NCBI GenBank assembly: GCA_938048185.1
Contig: CALIVT010000001.1
Span: 283,828-347,827, forward strand
Length of the DNA: 64,000 nucleotides
Reading direction: 5' to 3'
Source: an uncultured Arenicella sp.
GTDB taxonomy: Bacteria; Pseudomonadota; Gammaproteobacteria; Arenicellales; Arenicellaceae
Shown here: positions 53,539 to 62,400 of the stretch, piece by piece
Position numbering within the stretch: position 1 is the first letter of the stretch
How the letters are laid out: every line of letters starts with the position of its first letter
Notes under the pieces: generated by a model
What the model saw: the letters and a program-made list of their open reading frames with translations, nothing else
Told to the model about the DNA's origin: nothing
Databases searched by the model: none
Made by a program: the position numbers and the translations under genes

Positions 53539-53577
53539 GGTTAGGGTAACGGTTTGCTTAAGTTTTTTACCGGTTGA

Positions 53578-55020
53578 TTAGGAGAAAAGCACGTCCAACG
53601 CGGCGCGTTCACCCGACTCAAATGCACCCTCCATACCGCGCTCCATAACGGCGGTGTGTTCGCCGCAAAAATGAATGCGGCCGTGACGTTCGCGCATGTT
53701 ACGCGCGTATTTCCCCACTTGGCCAGGTTTCCAATATACCCAGTCACCAGCACCATGCGGGTCGCGCTCGCACGATTGAATCAATAGTGGCGTTAAGCTA
53801 CCTTTCATCGAGGGCCGTAATTCAGACAGTTCTTGTTCAACGTATTTGAAAATCGTTTCGTCGTTCATCAACCTGAATTTATGTGCGGCTGCGCCGTTTA
53901 TAAATGCCACGCCAGCAGCTTGCGCGTCTTTCTTGTCGATATTTCTCACGCCAAAGCGTTCAATGCTTCGGTCAGACCAGATAGAGGGTTCCATGCCATC
54001 AGCTTCCCAGTAAGGGCGGTCGATTAGAAAGTGAGCCTGCATTGACAATCCGTAGTCAACGTCGTCTACCGCAGCTTTCATCTGTGTGGGGAGTCTCGGT
54101 GAGAAAGTGACGTCGCGCAATACTGGCATTGGAATACTACTAATTACATTGTCGGCCGTGTAGCTACTACCATCAGCACAGTGCACGGTGACGTTACTCG
54201 GGGTTTGTTCAAAATGGATTACTGTTTTGCCGGTTATTGGCTGGTTTTTTAAGGAGCCCGCCATGGCCTCAGGCAGCAAAGAGTTGCCGCCCTTAATTTG
54301 AGCGTAACTGTTGCCTTTATGAAATTTGTGCTTCGAGTTAAAAGAATTAACGTGGTAGCGGCGCAATTCATGCAATGCTGAGGTGGTCGATATGTGGTTA
54401 GTGTGAATGGTTACATCCATTAATCGAATCGTTTCTTCGTTATAGCCTATCTTGCGTAGGTACTGATCGAAGGGTATATCATACTTAGCAAATTCAGGGG
54501 TCAGCCATGCGTCTAGCGGGTGTCCCTTGAGTGGATTGTTTTTATTGCTAATGTTCCACAGCATTCGGTGAGGCGGAATCTTCCTATCCTCGCCGCTCAT
54601 TGGGTTCAGCGCGTGCTGCTCCCAGTCTTTCGCATCGATAAACTCGCCTTGAATATCATACGCCCAACCACGGTCGGGGCCACCTTGCTCAGGCACCCAA
54701 AACTCCATTCCAAGCTTGCGGCACGTCGCTATCATTCTCGCGTAGTTGCCGCCAATCCACTCTCCGGCTGCTTCGGGTTTGCCGGGGACATGCATTAGCG
54801 TATAGACCCGCCCGCCAAGTCTTTCGCGACCTTCTAAAACCAAAACATTCAGATCATTTTCTTCAAGTAACATGGCGGCGTGTAAGCCAGATAAACCAGC
54901 GCCAATGACGATTGCGTCGTATTCAGATTTTTTGCCTTTAGCATGCACTGCCGGTGCTGATCCCGAGGCAATGATGCCGCTGCTGGCTTTGATAAACTGG
55001 CGACGATTGATCTGTTTCAC
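53578..55020 (-). CDS. Tat-exported flavin amine oxidase
   Basis: A 480-residue flavoprotein. The N-terminus INRRQFIKASSGIIASGSAPAVHA is a twin-arginine signal. The FAD-binding motif follows (DAIVIGAGLSGLHAAMLLEENDLNVLVLEGRERLGGRV), and the C-terminal GRIHFCGEHTAVMERGMEGAFESGERAA closes the monoamine-oxidase fold. It would oxidise an amine in the periplasm with FAD. The cytochrome c gene 15 nt upstream may accept its electrons in place of oxygen. The substrate is not known. Confidence 0.9.
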   Translation of the reverse strand: MKQINRRQFIKASSGIIASGSAPAVHAKGKKSEYDAIVIGAGLSGLHAAMLLEENDLNVLVLEGRERLGGRVYTLMHVPGKPEAAGEWIGGNYARMIATCRKLGMEFWVPEQGGPDRGWAYDIQGEFIDAKDWEQHALNPMSGEDRKIPPHRMLWNISNKNNPLKGHPLDAWLTPEFAKYDIPFDQYLRKIGYNEETIRLMDVTIHTNHISTTSALHELRRYHVNSFNSKHKFHKGNSYAQIKGGNSLLPEAMAGSLKNQPITGKTVIHFEQTPSNVTVHCADGSSYTADNVISSIPMPVLRDVTFSPRLPTQMKAAVDDVDYGLSMQAHFLIDRPYWEADGMEPSIWSDRSIERFGVRNIDKKDAQAAGVAFINGAAAHKFRLMNDETIFKYVEQELSELRPSMKGSLTPLLIQSCERDPHGAGDWVYWKPGQVGKYARNMRERHGRIHFCGEHTAVMERGMEGAFESGERAALDVLFS

Positions 55021-55035
55021 AATTTTTACCCTAGA

Positions 55036-55461
55036 CTAGTTTTTCTTCGTATTAACTTTAAGATAGTTAATGAGTGCGGCCATCTCCTTGTCAGACGGCA
55101 CACCACTAAACGCCATTTTGTTTCCCGGTAGATAGTCCGATGGTGATTTAAGCCAAGCTCGTAGACTCTTGGCGCTCCACTTGATTTGTGACTTTTTTAG
55201 CGCGTCAGAATAGTCAAAACCTGCTTTTTCTCCGGCTGTCGCACCGAACAAACCGTAGAGGTTGGGGCCAGTGCGATGTTCGCCCTCTGCGTCTAAGGTA
55301 TGGCATGCTTGGCAACGAATAAACGCAAGCTTACCAAGTTTGAGTTGTGCTTCAGACGTTATAGTATTGTCTTGAGCAGTGGCATTAACGCTTGAAAATG
55401 AAGCGAATAGAACCGCGTGTGCACCAACTAAGGCCGTGATTAGCGTTAATTTTTGTCTCAT
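55036..55461 (-). CDS. Class I cytochrome c
   Basis: A 141-residue exported monohaem cytochrome. There is an N-terminal signal peptide (KLTLITALVGAHAVLFASFSSVNATA), one haem motif CQACH near residue 54, a GPNLYGLFGATAGEKAGFDYSDALK segment and an axial Met in GNKMAFSGVPSDKE. It is a cytochrome c2/c-552-like electron carrier in the periplasm. It is the first gene of the operon with the FAD amine oxidase, so it is a plausible electron acceptor for it. Confidence 0.92.
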   Translation of the reverse strand: MRQKLTLITALVGAHAVLFASFSSVNATAQDNTITSEAQLKLGKLAFIRCQACHTLDAEGEHRTGPNLYGLFGATAGEKAGFDYSDALKKSQIKWSAKSLRAWLKSPSDYLPGNKMAFSGVPSDKEMAALINYLKVNTKKN

Positions 55462-55676
55462 AATGCTCGTTGTGTATTTGTGTGGATTAAACGGCGCTTC
55501 TCTTTTTTTGAGCCCATCCGCGAGCGCGAACCCGAATCAATAAAAGAGGTAATGATATAGCAATATATCATAACCGTGTTTTACTGCCACTTCACACGAC
55601 TTCTGTTAACTGACTATTCTGTATTAAATTCGTGGACGATGAGCTGGGTATTCGTTTGCTTTAGCAAGGTGACTTT

Positions 55677-56270
55677 ATGAGTTCAATAAATGTTTCTATC
55701 AAGCAGATGCTGGTTAACGTAAAGTCATGTACGCATTGTCTCGCGCATTTGCCACACGGTGTGCGGCCCGTGCTGCAAGTCGGCGCGAGGGCCAAGGTTT
55801 TGATTGCAGGTCAAGCGCCTGGGTCACGTGTTCACGCCTCCGGCACTCCGTTCGATGACCCCAGCGGCGCTCGACTGAGGGCTTGGATGGGTGTCGATAA
55901 GGATATTTTCTACGACCCAGAGAAGGTCGCTATTTTGCCCATGGGTTTCTGTTATCCGGGTAAGGGTACGTCGGGAGACCTGCCGCCGCGAGCAGAGTGC
56001 GCGGTGCTTTGGCGAGCCCAATTGTTAGCGATGATGCCGAATATCGAGCTCACCTTATTAGTTGGTCGATACGCGATAAACTGGCATTTACCCGAGCTGA
56101 AAAAACAAAGCCTCACCAATACCGTGAAAGCCTGGAAAAATCATTGGCCGCATCACTTACCCATACCGCATCCGAGCCCGCGTAATAATATTTGGCTTAC
56201 GAAGAATGATTGGTTCGAAGCCGAGGTGATCCCACCGTTGCAGCAACGTATACAAGGTTTGCTCGCTTGA
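55677..56270 (+). CDS. Uracil-DNA glycosylase family protein
   Basis: A 197-residue protein of the uracil-DNA glycosylase superfamily. Motif 1 is AGQAPG (near residue 45), with the FDDPSGARLRAWMG region after it, and the second motif is HPSPRNN near residue 165. A CTHC pair lies near the N-terminus (residues 17-20). A family 4/5-type iron-sulfur cluster needs four cysteines; only some of these are visible, so the cluster type is uncertain. It removes uracil or related lesions from DNA. The gene stands alone, convergent with the response regulator gene. Confidence 0.85.
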   Translation: MSSINVSIKQMLVNVKSCTHCLAHLPHGVRPVLQVGARAKVLIAGQAPGSRVHASGTPFDDPSGARLRAWMGVDKDIFYDPEKVAILPMGFCYPGKGTSGDLPPRAECAVLWRAQLLAMMPNIELTLLVGRYAINWHLPELKKQSLTNTVKAWKNHWPHHLPIPHPSPRNNIWLTKNDWFEAEVIPPLQQRIQGLLA

Positions 56271-56280
56271 GTCGGGTGGG

Positions 56281-56925
56281 TCAGATTAAGCCGATCTCGA
56301 GTGCTCTAAGCACCGCACGGGTTCGATCCCGCACGCCTAGTTTCGCGAGCACGTTGGAGACGTGGTTCTTAATGGTTCCTTCGGATTTGTGCAGTGCTAA
56401 CGAAATTTCTTTATTGCTGTAACCGCTTGCGACAAAACGTAGTACCTCGGTCTCTTTTGGCGACAGCGCTTGCGGGTCGGGCAGTGAATCGAAGTTACCC
56501 TGGTGTGCGCCTAAGCTGCGAATTAACGTGTCGGTCAGCGCTGGCTGCACAATCGTTTCGCCGCTAACCACAGACTTGATAGCCGCAACTAAGTTTTCTA
56601 GCGACACGTCCTTTAATAGGTAACCTTGCGCGCCTGCTTTTAGACCTTCTAAGACGAGTTCATGATCGTCAAATGTGGTCAGAATAATGACGCGCGTATC
56701 AATGTTGTTGCGGCGTAAGTGTTTAATCGCTTCAATGCCGTTCATTCGTGGCATGCGCAGGTCCATCAAAAATATATCGGGGTTGAGCTCAGTTGCCAGC
56801 GCGACAGCTGTGTCGCCATCCTCGCCCTGGGCGATAACCGTCACCTCGTCTGACAAGCTGAGCAGGCTGCTAATACCGCTTCGCACTAGCGTTTGGTCGT
56901 CAATAATCGCTACCTTAATGGCCAT
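56281..56925 (-). CDS. NarL/FixJ-type response regulator
   Basis: A 214-residue regulator. The receiver domain has the acidic pocket (IIDDQ), phospho-acceptor Asp in NPDIFLMDLRMPRMNG and the Lys in LLKDVS. The C-terminal LuxR-type HTH domain (LSPKETEVLRFVASGYSNKEISLALHKSEGTIKNHVSNVLAKLG) binds DNA. The sensor kinase gene ends 1 nt before its start on the same strand, so the two form a two-component pair. Confidence 0.95.
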   Translation of the reverse strand: MAIKVAIIDDQTLVRSGISSLLSLSDEVTVIAQGEDGDTAVALATELNPDIFLMDLRMPRMNGIEAIKHLRRNNIDTRVIILTTFDDHELVLEGLKAGAQGYLLKDVSLENLVAAIKSVVSGETIVQPALTDTLIRSLGAHQGNFDSLPDPQALSPKETEVLRFVASGYSNKEISLALHKSEGTIKNHVSNVLAKLGVRDRTRAVLRALEIGLI

Positions 56926-56926
56926 C

Positions 56927-58069
56927 TCAAGTTGTTATCGGCGCGGTGGCACGCAGTGCAAAGTGAGGTTGGCATTGGATGTCTATGTTACCGCCTAAGC
57001 GCGTAAAACGTTCTTGCATTCCGGTGATGCCATTGCCCGGGATTAGGGTACTGCAACCACCGCCATCGTCGGAGTAACGAACTACAATTTGGTCGTCTTT
57101 GATACGCGCGGCGATAACCGCAAGCGTCGCTTTACTATGTTTTAAGGTGTTGGTCGTGGCTTCTTGTACAAACTTTAAGAACGCGTCGGCTGTGTCGACA
57201 TCGCTTACTTGTAACTGCTCATCGATATCCAATGAAACCTCGATTTGAGGTAGATCTTTGACCGCTATTCCTAGCAGGCCTTTCAGATTTACTATCGGCA
57301 TCTCTCGCAGTCTGGAAACAGCCTCACGGACGTCACTGAGTAGTAGTTTAGACAGCGCGTGACATTGGTCAACCTTGGCTTTGGCGTCTCCGTTGCTAAG
57401 TCGCCCTGCGACTTGTAAATTGATGGTCAAAGCCGTGAGGTGGTGGCCTAAAAGGTCGTGCAAATCTCGTGCGATGCGTGTGCGTTCGCGGTCGCGCGAC
57501 GCCTCGCTTAACAGGTGTTGTGTCGCTAACAATTCTCTATTGAGTAGCTGTGTCTTTTCGTTCGCCAGTGTTGACTCTTTTGCCGCGATTGCACTGATAA
57601 GAGCAAACATATGAAAGGTTCCCTCCAGCAACGTTTTTGGGAGTGCTTCATCGTTGTTTAACAGTGTCAGCCTGATTGTGTACCAGCCGGCAATAACTAA
57701 CGCTAAACTCCACCAAGCGCGCGACTTAGGTAGGTGGTTCGGCACGCAAGCAATCCAAACAATAGAGTAGATAAAGAACAGATCCAGCGGCACCCGCCAA
57801 CTTAACACGTAGATCATTGGCAACAATGCGAAAAAAGCAATGCGACTCAAACCGGGTTTAAAGTCCTGACGTGCGGGCTTGGAAATTAGATAGATCAGAC
57901 CCAAAATCAGTGCTTGCCAGATCATAGCTTCCAACAACAATGTGCTGTTCCATAAGACCCATGCGCTTATAGATGCGACAAGCAGTGCGGTTGCGACAGC
58001 ACCAAGGTGCTGATAAAAAGCAATTTGATTTCTCATGCGTCTATTATTGCGTATTTCATATTTTTGCAT
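56927..58069 (-). CDS. NarL-family sensor histidine kinase
   Basis: A 380-residue kinase. About five or six hydrophobic helices fill the first 150 residues with little periplasmic sequence. A coiled coil follows, then a HisKA_3 dimerisation domain with phosphorylated His in RIARDLHDLLGHHLTAL, and an HATPase domain (QEATTNTLKHSKA, YSDDGGG, GNGITGMQERFTRLGG). It resembles DesK-like kinases that sense membrane state. The start is uncertain: a TTG at 58078, ATG at 58069 or ATG at 58036 all fit and none has a good ribosome-binding site. It pairs with the adjacent response regulator. The divergent membrane gene at 58167 is a candidate target. Confidence 0.92.
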   Translation of the reverse strand: MQKYEIRNNRRMRNQIAFYQHLGAVATALLVASISAWVLWNSTLLLEAMIWQALILGLIYLISKPARQDFKPGLSRIAFFALLPMIYVLSWRVPLDLFFIYSIVWIACVPNHLPKSRAWWSLALVIAGWYTIRLTLLNNDEALPKTLLEGTFHMFALISAIAAKESTLANEKTQLLNRELLATQHLLSEASRDRERTRIARDLHDLLGHHLTALTINLQVAGRLSNGDAKAKVDQCHALSKLLLSDVREAVSRLREMPIVNLKGLLGIAVKDLPQIEVSLDIDEQLQVSDVDTADAFLKFVQEATTNTLKHSKATLAVIAARIKDDQIVVRYSDDGGGCSTLIPGNGITGMQERFTRLGGNIDIQCQPHFALRATAPITT

Positions 58070-58166
58070 ATAGGCCAAAAGTCATGATTTTGAATCGTGA
58101 CTTTTCGCACTTACGCTATACGCGCACCGTAACTAGTATGCAGCTTCACTCGTTACGGAGGTTGTC

Positions 58167-58916
58167 ATGCTGCTTATTTATAAAAGTTTATTATTGTTTC
58201 ACATTGGAATAGGGTTTGTTTCACTGATACTTTTTTGGGTGCCCGTGTTTGCAAAAAAGGGAGGCGCACTGCATGTGCGCAGTGGGCATTGGTTCGCAAA
58301 AGCGATGTATGCGGTTGGTTTTAGCGCGCTTGCTCTTTCGCTCATGCTCATGCTTGACCCCATCGGCTTCAAGTATGGCGACCACGCGTTTACACCTGAA
58401 GAGCGTGTCAAGGTACTTGCTAGCGTTAGAGACACTGGATTGTTTTTATTGGCGATTTCGGTGCTCGTAATCGTCGGTGTAAGAAATGGGCTGCAAGCTG
58501 TGCGTGCTAAAGGTAATCACGCGTTGATGCGTCGCGCAGATAACCTGTTAATAAACCTTGGCTTAATGTTTGTGGGCGGCTGGTTGGCCATTGTTGCGAC
58601 CGGCAGTTCGCCAATGAGCGTATTGTTCTACCTGTTCGCAACCTTGTGTATCGTCACTGCCGGTGTGAATTTACGGTTTAGCTTACGTAAGTCGGTAACA
58701 CGAGGCGATCAAATTGTTGCTCACTTAACCAGTATTATCGGCGCTGGCATTGGTTCTCATACTGCATTTTTTGTGTTTGGTGCAAACCGTGTCTTTGCTG
58801 ACGTTTTGACGGGTTACACCGTGATTATTCCGTGGGTCTTACCGGCGGTGGTCGGCAATATAATTATCTGGCGTCAAGCAAGGCGCTATAGGCCATTAAG
58901 GTCTAAGGTGAAATAG
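58167..58916 (+). CDS. Seven-TM membrane protein, DUF2306-like
   Basis: A 249-residue protein with six or seven hydrophobic helices and a conserved early His and Gly (LLFHIGIGFVSLILFWVPVFAKKGGALHVRSGHWF). The pattern resembles DUF2306/YoaT-like membrane proteins, without a known activity. The ATG is preceded by CGGAGG. It is divergent from the kinase gene and only about 100 nt separate their starts, so the two-component system may regulate it. Confidence 0.72.
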   Translation: MLLIYKSLLLFHIGIGFVSLILFWVPVFAKKGGALHVRSGHWFAKAMYAVGFSALALSLMLMLDPIGFKYGDHAFTPEERVKVLASVRDTGLFLLAISVLVIVGVRNGLQAVRAKGNHALMRRADNLLINLGLMFVGGWLAIVATGSSPMSVLFYLFATLCIVTAGVNLRFSLRKSVTRGDQIVAHLTSIIGAGIGSHTAFFVFGANRVFADVLTGYTVIIPWVLPAVVGNIIIWRQARRYRPLRSKVK

Positions 58917-59455
58917 ATTTGACTCGCCACAACAAGCAACAATTAGTCGCAAACAAGAAGCCTACAATGACACATTTAAATACGTTATTTTTATAGCATT
59001 TACCTTAATCAAAAGGCAGCGTTAAAGGTAATCAATTCGCTAAGGTTGCCGTTAAAAATGATGTCGTAGTATTTGCGTTATGTTATCGAAGTCACGCTTT
59101 GAAGGCTTCTAACTCGTTAATTTTTAGGAAATTTACAATTGGCTTAAGGGAAAGAAGGGCAGATGGATCTTAATTGATGTATAGTGATGTGACGCTGTTA
59201 TCTGGAGTGATCTACGATGGAGTGGGTGCCGAGCTTATTGCTCTTTAAAAGTGTGTTTAGTTGGGTGCTCTCGCAGGTTTAATACGGTTATGACACAAGA
59301 GCGATGTGCCTTGCTCTTCGGCATTTGTCGTCGAACTTTTCATGTCATTCAAGTTTCATTGGCAGCGAATATAAGAATAAAGTATTGGGTAATAATCACT
59401 TATTGGTTATTGCGGTTGTAAGCTAATCGGGTTGGCTTTACCGGGGACATTTGTT
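58917..59455. other. Intergenic region of about 540 nt
   Basis: There is no convincing coding frame in this stretch. A short stem AAGAGC/GCTCTT with a 10-nt loop lies near 59297-59318 but lacks a T-run. The final part contains CGGGGA, the probable ribosome-binding site of the large secreted protein gene. The region probably holds that gene's promoter and a long leader, but I could not pick a clear promoter. Confidence 0.4.
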
Positions 59456-62400
59456 TTGAAAATAATATCTAGAGAATCTCTCTTATTGGGTGGGGGGATT
59501 CTATCTTCGCGCTCTGGAATTTCAACTGAGTTGCTGAAACGGTCTGCGTTGGTGCTGGTCTTTGTGATCGCATCTTCGATAGCCCTAAGTGCACATGCTC
59601 AGTCGCGCAACGAGGTGCAAATTTCCGTGTTGTTCGACGGTACGCCAACGTTTGATACCGACCCATTGGGCTCTACTACCCCTTCCGGCACCGCACCCGA
59701 ACCACACACTTCCGGTTTAGACGCAAGCGCTAATAATCTTGTTGTCAGAACATACGATCAATTTGCTTTCAGGATTGACTGGAACATCAACGAGGCCGAT
59801 GCCACCAATGTGCAAATCAGGGTCGATTTGCCGTCCACGCTAGATGCACAATGGACAACCGATGATTCCGGTACCTTTGCCGGCTGTTCTGCTATTGCTT
59901 TCTCAAACAGCAACCGAACCTTTGTGTGCGACTTGGGCGATCAAAGCGAAGGTTCTAATGGCGTCATTCGCCCTGTTGCAACCTTGCTCGAGGTTAATGA
60001 CAACACCACCTTTGGGGCGCCAGCAACCTTGCTTACCACGGCCGATACCGTCGGTGTAACTGACGATATCGATCAGCAACTTACGGTTTCAGAACTAACA
60101 CGCACTGACATCATTAAAAATGCACCCATTGTCTCAAGTACAGTTGTCGGTAATGGTGGTCAGCAAGGTCGTGTATTTTTGTATCCGATATCCGTTCTAG
60201 ATTTTTCTCAAGCTGTGACACCAGTCAGAGGTGTGGGGCCTATTAATGATACGGCTCACTCAACAGGCGGCCCAGTGGGGCCAGTGACCTTTTATGATCA
60301 CATGTGGAGTTTTACCCCTGATGCAGAAGTCGAACCTGCCGCAGACATGGCACGACTCGCGACTCAGGCCGAGTTAGACGCGGCTGAAGTAGCCGATGGT
60401 TCAGATTTTGCTGGCGATGCTTGTGGTTTTTATGGCGGTAGCGGCGACTTTGTGGCTGCACCAGCGGCCGGTGCAGGCTTTGGTGGTGGTAATGCTTTAT
60501 GGACTTGTGCTGCAGACGCAGCTAGTAGTACTGCGGCTGGTTATAATGTGGTTCGTATAGAAGTTGAAAATTTCGCTTCAAGACCATTTCCGCCGACCTT
60601 ATCAAGCGGTGCTGCTAATGATCCAGAAGCGCCGATGATATTGGCTGGCCAAATTGCCATTTGGGTACCCGAGGCAGAGATACAGGAAGAGATTAACGAC
60701 CTCGCGAATGTTAATGGTGTAAGTGCACAATTTTTTAATTCTATCAGTGCCGAAGACGGTAATACTCCAGTTACCGCGACGCAGGGTGCGGGCGCTCCTG
60801 TCGAACCAACCGTTGAAGGTACCAGTGGCCCTAATGGAGCTGGAGCTTCGTCAAACAATTCAGCATTGGCTGCTTTAGGTGCAATTCCAACACCAACACC
60901 TGGCAACCTTGTGTTTAGCCATGACATTCGTTTTCGTCCTGGACCTTTGAGATTGAATGTAACTACGTTAGAAACAGCTGGCGGCAATAATGAGCCCAGA
61001 CTATCGTATGATTTCCGCCCAACCAGCGCGGGTGGTACTGGTGCAGTACTCCCCGGAACAAACGCGGGGCGGCACAGTCAAGGTGGCCTTGATTTAATCG
61101 GCACAGTCGCACGCGGTTCACGTGTTACGATACATTCTATGCTGGGTTCGCATGAACCAAACGATGATAATGGCACAGATGGATTTTTATATGGGTGTAC
61201 AGCGTTTGACAATACGCACTATGATCTTGTTCCGTTCGCAGATATTCCGATTACAGAAATAGTTCCTGGACGACCTACCAACACAAATAGGTTAGCTGAT
61301 ATCGTATCAGTGCAAACTGAAACTTCTAACTCAGGACCATTGGCTCACGCTTATTATGGAGCGATGACTGGAAGCAATGGCGGCACCATTTCTTCATCGA
61401 TTTTTCCAGACCCTGATAATGTGGTGCCTATAATCGAATTCACTAATGCTCCACTCGAGACCATCAATGGTCTTGGAACAGGGCCGTTTGGTACGGCTGA
61501 TGACGGCTTAACGTGTAATAACTTAGATGCTGGCCCTGCAGGCTGGGTGGCGTCGGATGATCCTAACCTTGCAACCATATTTGATCCTGATGGCGACGGC
61601 CGCTTTGACGGTATTACGCGGATGCGTGTTAGAACCTCCGAGCGCGTAGAACATGGTAACTACCGCGGACTATCCACGCCCATTAGTAGTCTGTTTCAAC
61701 ATCGCACCAGCGGTATTCAGGTCTTCTTACAAGCGCAAGTTAAAACCGATAACACTGCTCAGGCGGTTAATCAAGAATTATTCGCTTTACAGGGCCACGC
61801 CTTCGGTCAAATAGACCCCGCTACTGGTGCACCCAATCTTGAGCGATTTCCTGGTGACGGCGGCAACAATGACAGCTGTCGGCCAATAAATGGCCCAGCA
61901 TGGACAGCCAATACTAATACGAATCTTGAGAGCGCTACAGGTTGGTGTAATAACACCTTTGTTGATGATGGTAGTGACTCTACTGACATCACAGACGCTG
62001 TTGATTGGGACGACAGATCCGCCCAGAACGGTTTTATGCCTGGTGGGGTCCCTGTTCTAAATCAAGCGTCTGGAACCCTCGTCAGAATAGTTGCAGCGCA
62101 ACTCAATTTAATTAAAGAAAATCGTGATGGTATAAACGACATAGTCGACAATGGCCAAATAGTAGAATTCATATTAAGGCCTAGCGTTACTGGCTCGAAC
62201 CAAGAAGCCCTCACCGATGTGACCTTGCGCGATAATCTGGATTCGCGTTTTGAGTTTGTGCAGTTCACCCAGCAACCTTCTACGCCAGGCACCCCAGATT
62301 GTACGCACAGTGGTGCCGCCACAGGCGGGCAAATTTTCTGTCGTTTATCTGCATTTAACCCGGCTAATCCAGGCACTTTACCGCCCGGATTACCAGGCGG

